The position numbers and the translations under genes are program-made. A DNA stretch of 64,000 bases from Hahella sp. HNIBRBA332 (lineage in GTDB: Bacteria > Pseudomonadota > Gammaproteobacteria > Pseudomonadales > Oleiphilaceae): the NCBI RefSeq assembly GCF_030719035.1, contig NZ_CP132203.1:5164501-5228500 (forward strand). The letters are read 5' to 3'. A model generated the notes under the pieces. The model worked only from the letters and a program-made list of their open reading frames with translations. It had not been told where the DNA came from and did no database searches. Shown piece by piece: positions 63,701 to 64,000 of the stretch; positions within the stretch are counted from its first letter, which is position 1; each line of letters opens with the position of its first letter.

Positions 63701-64000
63701 GCATGCGGACTCCATGTCCCGCGCCCTGCACACGCTGAAAGGCGGCGCGCGTCTCGCTACCCTGACTAACATCGGCGACCTGGCGCAGGAAATCGAGTCC
63801 ATCGTTAAAGAAGCTTATGACCATAAGCATGAGCTGGACGACGCCCTGCGCAGCGAGATCGAAATTCTGTTCAATCGCCTGAAAAGCGAAATCGGACAGG
63901 TTAAAAACTATTACAGCAGTCAGCAGGAAGCCGAGGCGGAAGCAACCGCGGCGGAAGCGCAGAAAAGCGAACAAGAAATTCTGGCTGAGCGCATGGTGCA
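57747..64000 (+). CDS. chpA: Giant chemotaxis histidine kinase ChpA/PilL (N-terminal part, cut by window end)
   Basis: The frame is open from ATG 57747 (GGAG five bases upstream) to the window end, at least 2084 residues, so the CheA-like catalytic and receiver parts lie beyond. Phosphotransfer-like domains repeat. Histidines followed by TLKG-type motifs are at about residues 644, 842, 990, 1347, 1511, 1704 and 1995. One unit has Thr instead (about 1132, TTLSRGAEVAG) and one has Gln (about 1860, QTLNGGAK). An N-terminal helical unit at 40-80 with H49/H52 looks Hpt- or FimL-like. It should phosphorylate PilG and PilH. Confidence 0.94.
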   Translation, partial: MAGNHDYVALDWVKGEIDSTLKQAQLALEDYVNNTEDSAKLRFCLNYIHQVHGTLQMVEFYGAALLAEEMEKLAQAVLQETVPHPDEAIEVLMRAILQLPNYLNRLQSSRRDLPVILLPILNDLRASRGESLLSDTSLFTPDLSMARIAAPPGVNQRLHDDKVIMQLRKLRQMYQFALAGVIRESELPANFSYMGKVFKRLESLCRDTAQGQIWRVAHAFIEALVNNGIELSSAIKNLLRALDYRIKKVIDENIDILVQAPPEDLLKHLLYYVARSDARTPAIEGVREDYRLDQALPSDEEVDIERQKMSGPDKGAIESVVEALNEELARVKDQLDLFVRGEFKDSSDLAELLPGLHQVANTMAVLGLGIPRKVVQEQIDLIEALSSSTDTPDDNVLMDIAGALLYVEATLSGFSDDAGSQRSSSGDNAGGAAIPKEQVDNAHEAVIREARNGLEQAKTDIVEYIASHWDRSEIESVPKLLQSIRGGLRIIPLERAADLLDASARYIQDRLLDSDQSPDWNQLDTLADAITSIEYYLERLSEGSQDNELILQVAEESLAQLGYPVGDAVAVAPQTVAGTAPAISTPPESSRDKASDKELIDDEIVEIFVEEAEEVLATIHNYFPNFQSNPDDQAALAEIRRAFHTLKGSGRLVGATTLGELAWSVENMLNRVIDGSITATLEMFELLEGVINKLPELIERFKTGQEINDVDQFVAKAEALAAARRLSREKGAASDIDLSVPKEEPAPAPIEEPVAASEQKAPVLEETPEPIEPPSIPEPVAETVVVPELEEEDEDDMIDDEIIEIFVEEAAEVLDTIGQYLPSYLASYDNQEALIEVRRAFHTLKGSGRLVGATLVGELAWSIENLLNRIIDGTIFMSQDIGELMQAVTKILPDLVEDFKLRRKPSHNTQPYMDQAHAIAKGEIPKPLKLDQDASATAAGEPTLDIDPALKDIFKAETESHLETLATFIAKAAANSEPTPITDEISRAMHTLKGSANTAGIEPIATVVVPLEKFVKEARARGVSVDSDIRELLQEGASFVRRGLDQIESTPLKPLDGANEYLEKLATVSNRILTNAAQSDVLQATSKPDPQLINLFLTEGVDILLDAERILNEWSQNPNSKEDLHKLVTELTTLSRGAEVAGLEDVAELSRALETAYELAEAGGANTDDRFFTIAKRGHDVLISMMDQVAAGLATQPDASLIQELYALAKPVESAPADNVPPVEEVAEEESIELPVVHSADDDIPLLDDVIIEEAEEDELAEDINFDIGLPEEPEVIEPSASFMEEIEETPAPVASGGVVYELDPELADVFLQEAQDIIQSSADVMQQWSQDLHNMALVQQLQRDLHTLKGGARLAGIPPIGDLSHELESLFEGIVEQRVTPDEEASNLSLLAHDTLAGMVDSVTATRTCNDAQDLIDALHAYLSGERSSEDDEDEGDEVSYDETSLPTMDLSEEEEIPVLEEVAPLDPEMVEIFLEEAQDIIQRTGETMHNWSEELGNLEYLKELQRDLHTLKGGARMAEIKSIGDLAHELETLFERMTEGRLAPEPAMVGLVMECHDRLAGMVDAVAQNQVASPARDLIGRVHDMAQGAGHHYADGEDDYIVDAHPEVEAAVETTPESQVDEMAEGLQDLADVEEITAEPAPVEEAPIENPVYDISDLDQELVSIFLEEANELVDSTARNLQSWLGELENIEHVKELQRALHTLKGGARMAEIKPIGDLAHELETLFEGIVEGRFLAEPSLSDLMLACHDRLAEMVDSVTSNSPVRAANDLAQQVIKYCAQHDLAAKGPHDRGDTIAEIEREQQSLQASAQETSDEDLRSIFLDESRDIMDAVIDCFDRWKANPDNITPAKELVRDLQTLNGGAKLANIDSVHALTEALTERMESVVDGKHQVPDELITLVDRSIRYIGRLLDQIEQLEQPEVPNELIRELKEVGSGDELPASEFALDVDPEILQVFVEEANELQASLEREFNDWTREPRNSVHADSMSRALHTLKGGARLATLTNIGDLAQEIESIVKEAYDHKHELDDALRSEIEILFNRLKSEIGQVKNYYSSQQEAEAEATAAEAQKSEQEILAERMV

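Noticed and set aside
55167..63974. Many minus-strand frames opposite pilJ and chpA
   Set aside because: They are shadows of the strongly biased plus-strand genes; their repeated patterns follow the Hpt repeats in the other strand.

Overview
The window comes from a gammaproteobacterial chromosome. Gene content and order point to a marine Oceanospirillales/Pseudomonadales lineage; Hahella or a close relative is my best guess, made from gene order and protein character and not from a database search. Blocks laid out as in Pseudomonas-type genomes are gshB-tonB-yqgE-ruvX-pyrR-pyrB-pyrC', pilGHIJK-chpA, ftsY-ftsE-ftsX-rpoH, and cysQ/yrfG-hslR-hslO-pckA. I saw no rRNA, tRNA, CRISPR array, intact insertion sequence or prophage. 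Most of the window is ordinary, compact chromosome.

Layout. 1-3.1 kb: end of a valine-degradation operon (acyl-CoA dehydrogenase tail, enoyl-CoA hydratase, 3-hydroxyisobutyryl-CoA hydrolase, 3-hydroxyisobutyrate dehydrogenase). 3.2-7.8 kb: an accessory patch with a membrane Ser/Thr kinase fused to a periplasmic-binding-protein-like sensor, a 680-base AT-rich gap with six degenerate GTCAGAGTGA repeats, an orphan Hcp (type VI secretion tube protein) and a small unknown gene. 7.9-10.3 kb: a bufferin-type RiPP cassette (Cys-containing exported precursor, MNIO-family enzyme, partner protein) facing a DoxX gene across a shared terminator. 10.3-23.9 kb: mixed single genes, including a GGDEF sensor, an ankyrin lipoprotein, a SelW-like protein, a UvrD-like helicase, an ABC exporter, an acyl-CoA-binding protein, a lone integrase N-domain, a VanZ-like protein, greB and a TetR regulator.

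23.9-33.6 kb: two-component system, djlA, hydroxypyruvate isomerase with tartronate semialdehyde reductase, rpoH, ftsX-ftsE-ftsY and rsmD. 33.7-41.4 kb: fatty acid desaturase, mutM, a small membrane protein, cysQ, yrfG-hslR-hslO and pckA. 41.4-45.8 kb: an unusual three-gene TRAP-type transport cluster (a long fused permease, a solute-binding protein, a TatT lipoprotein). 46-52.9 kb: HU, a ComEA-like membrane protein, and the long minus-strand pyrimidine/tonB/gshB operon. 53.2-64 kb: the Pil-Chp chemosensory operon controlling type IV pili, ending inside a giant ChpA/PilL histidine kinase (more than 2080 residues in the window) with many Hpt repeats.

The most interesting loci are the receptor kinase next to orphan hcp, the bufferin cassette with its convergent DoxX gene, the TRAP-like cluster, the degenerate phosphotransfer domains in ChpA, the stand-alone integrase core-binding domain, and an orphan minus-strand terminator that suggests a leader attenuator or small RNA near 22.4 kb.
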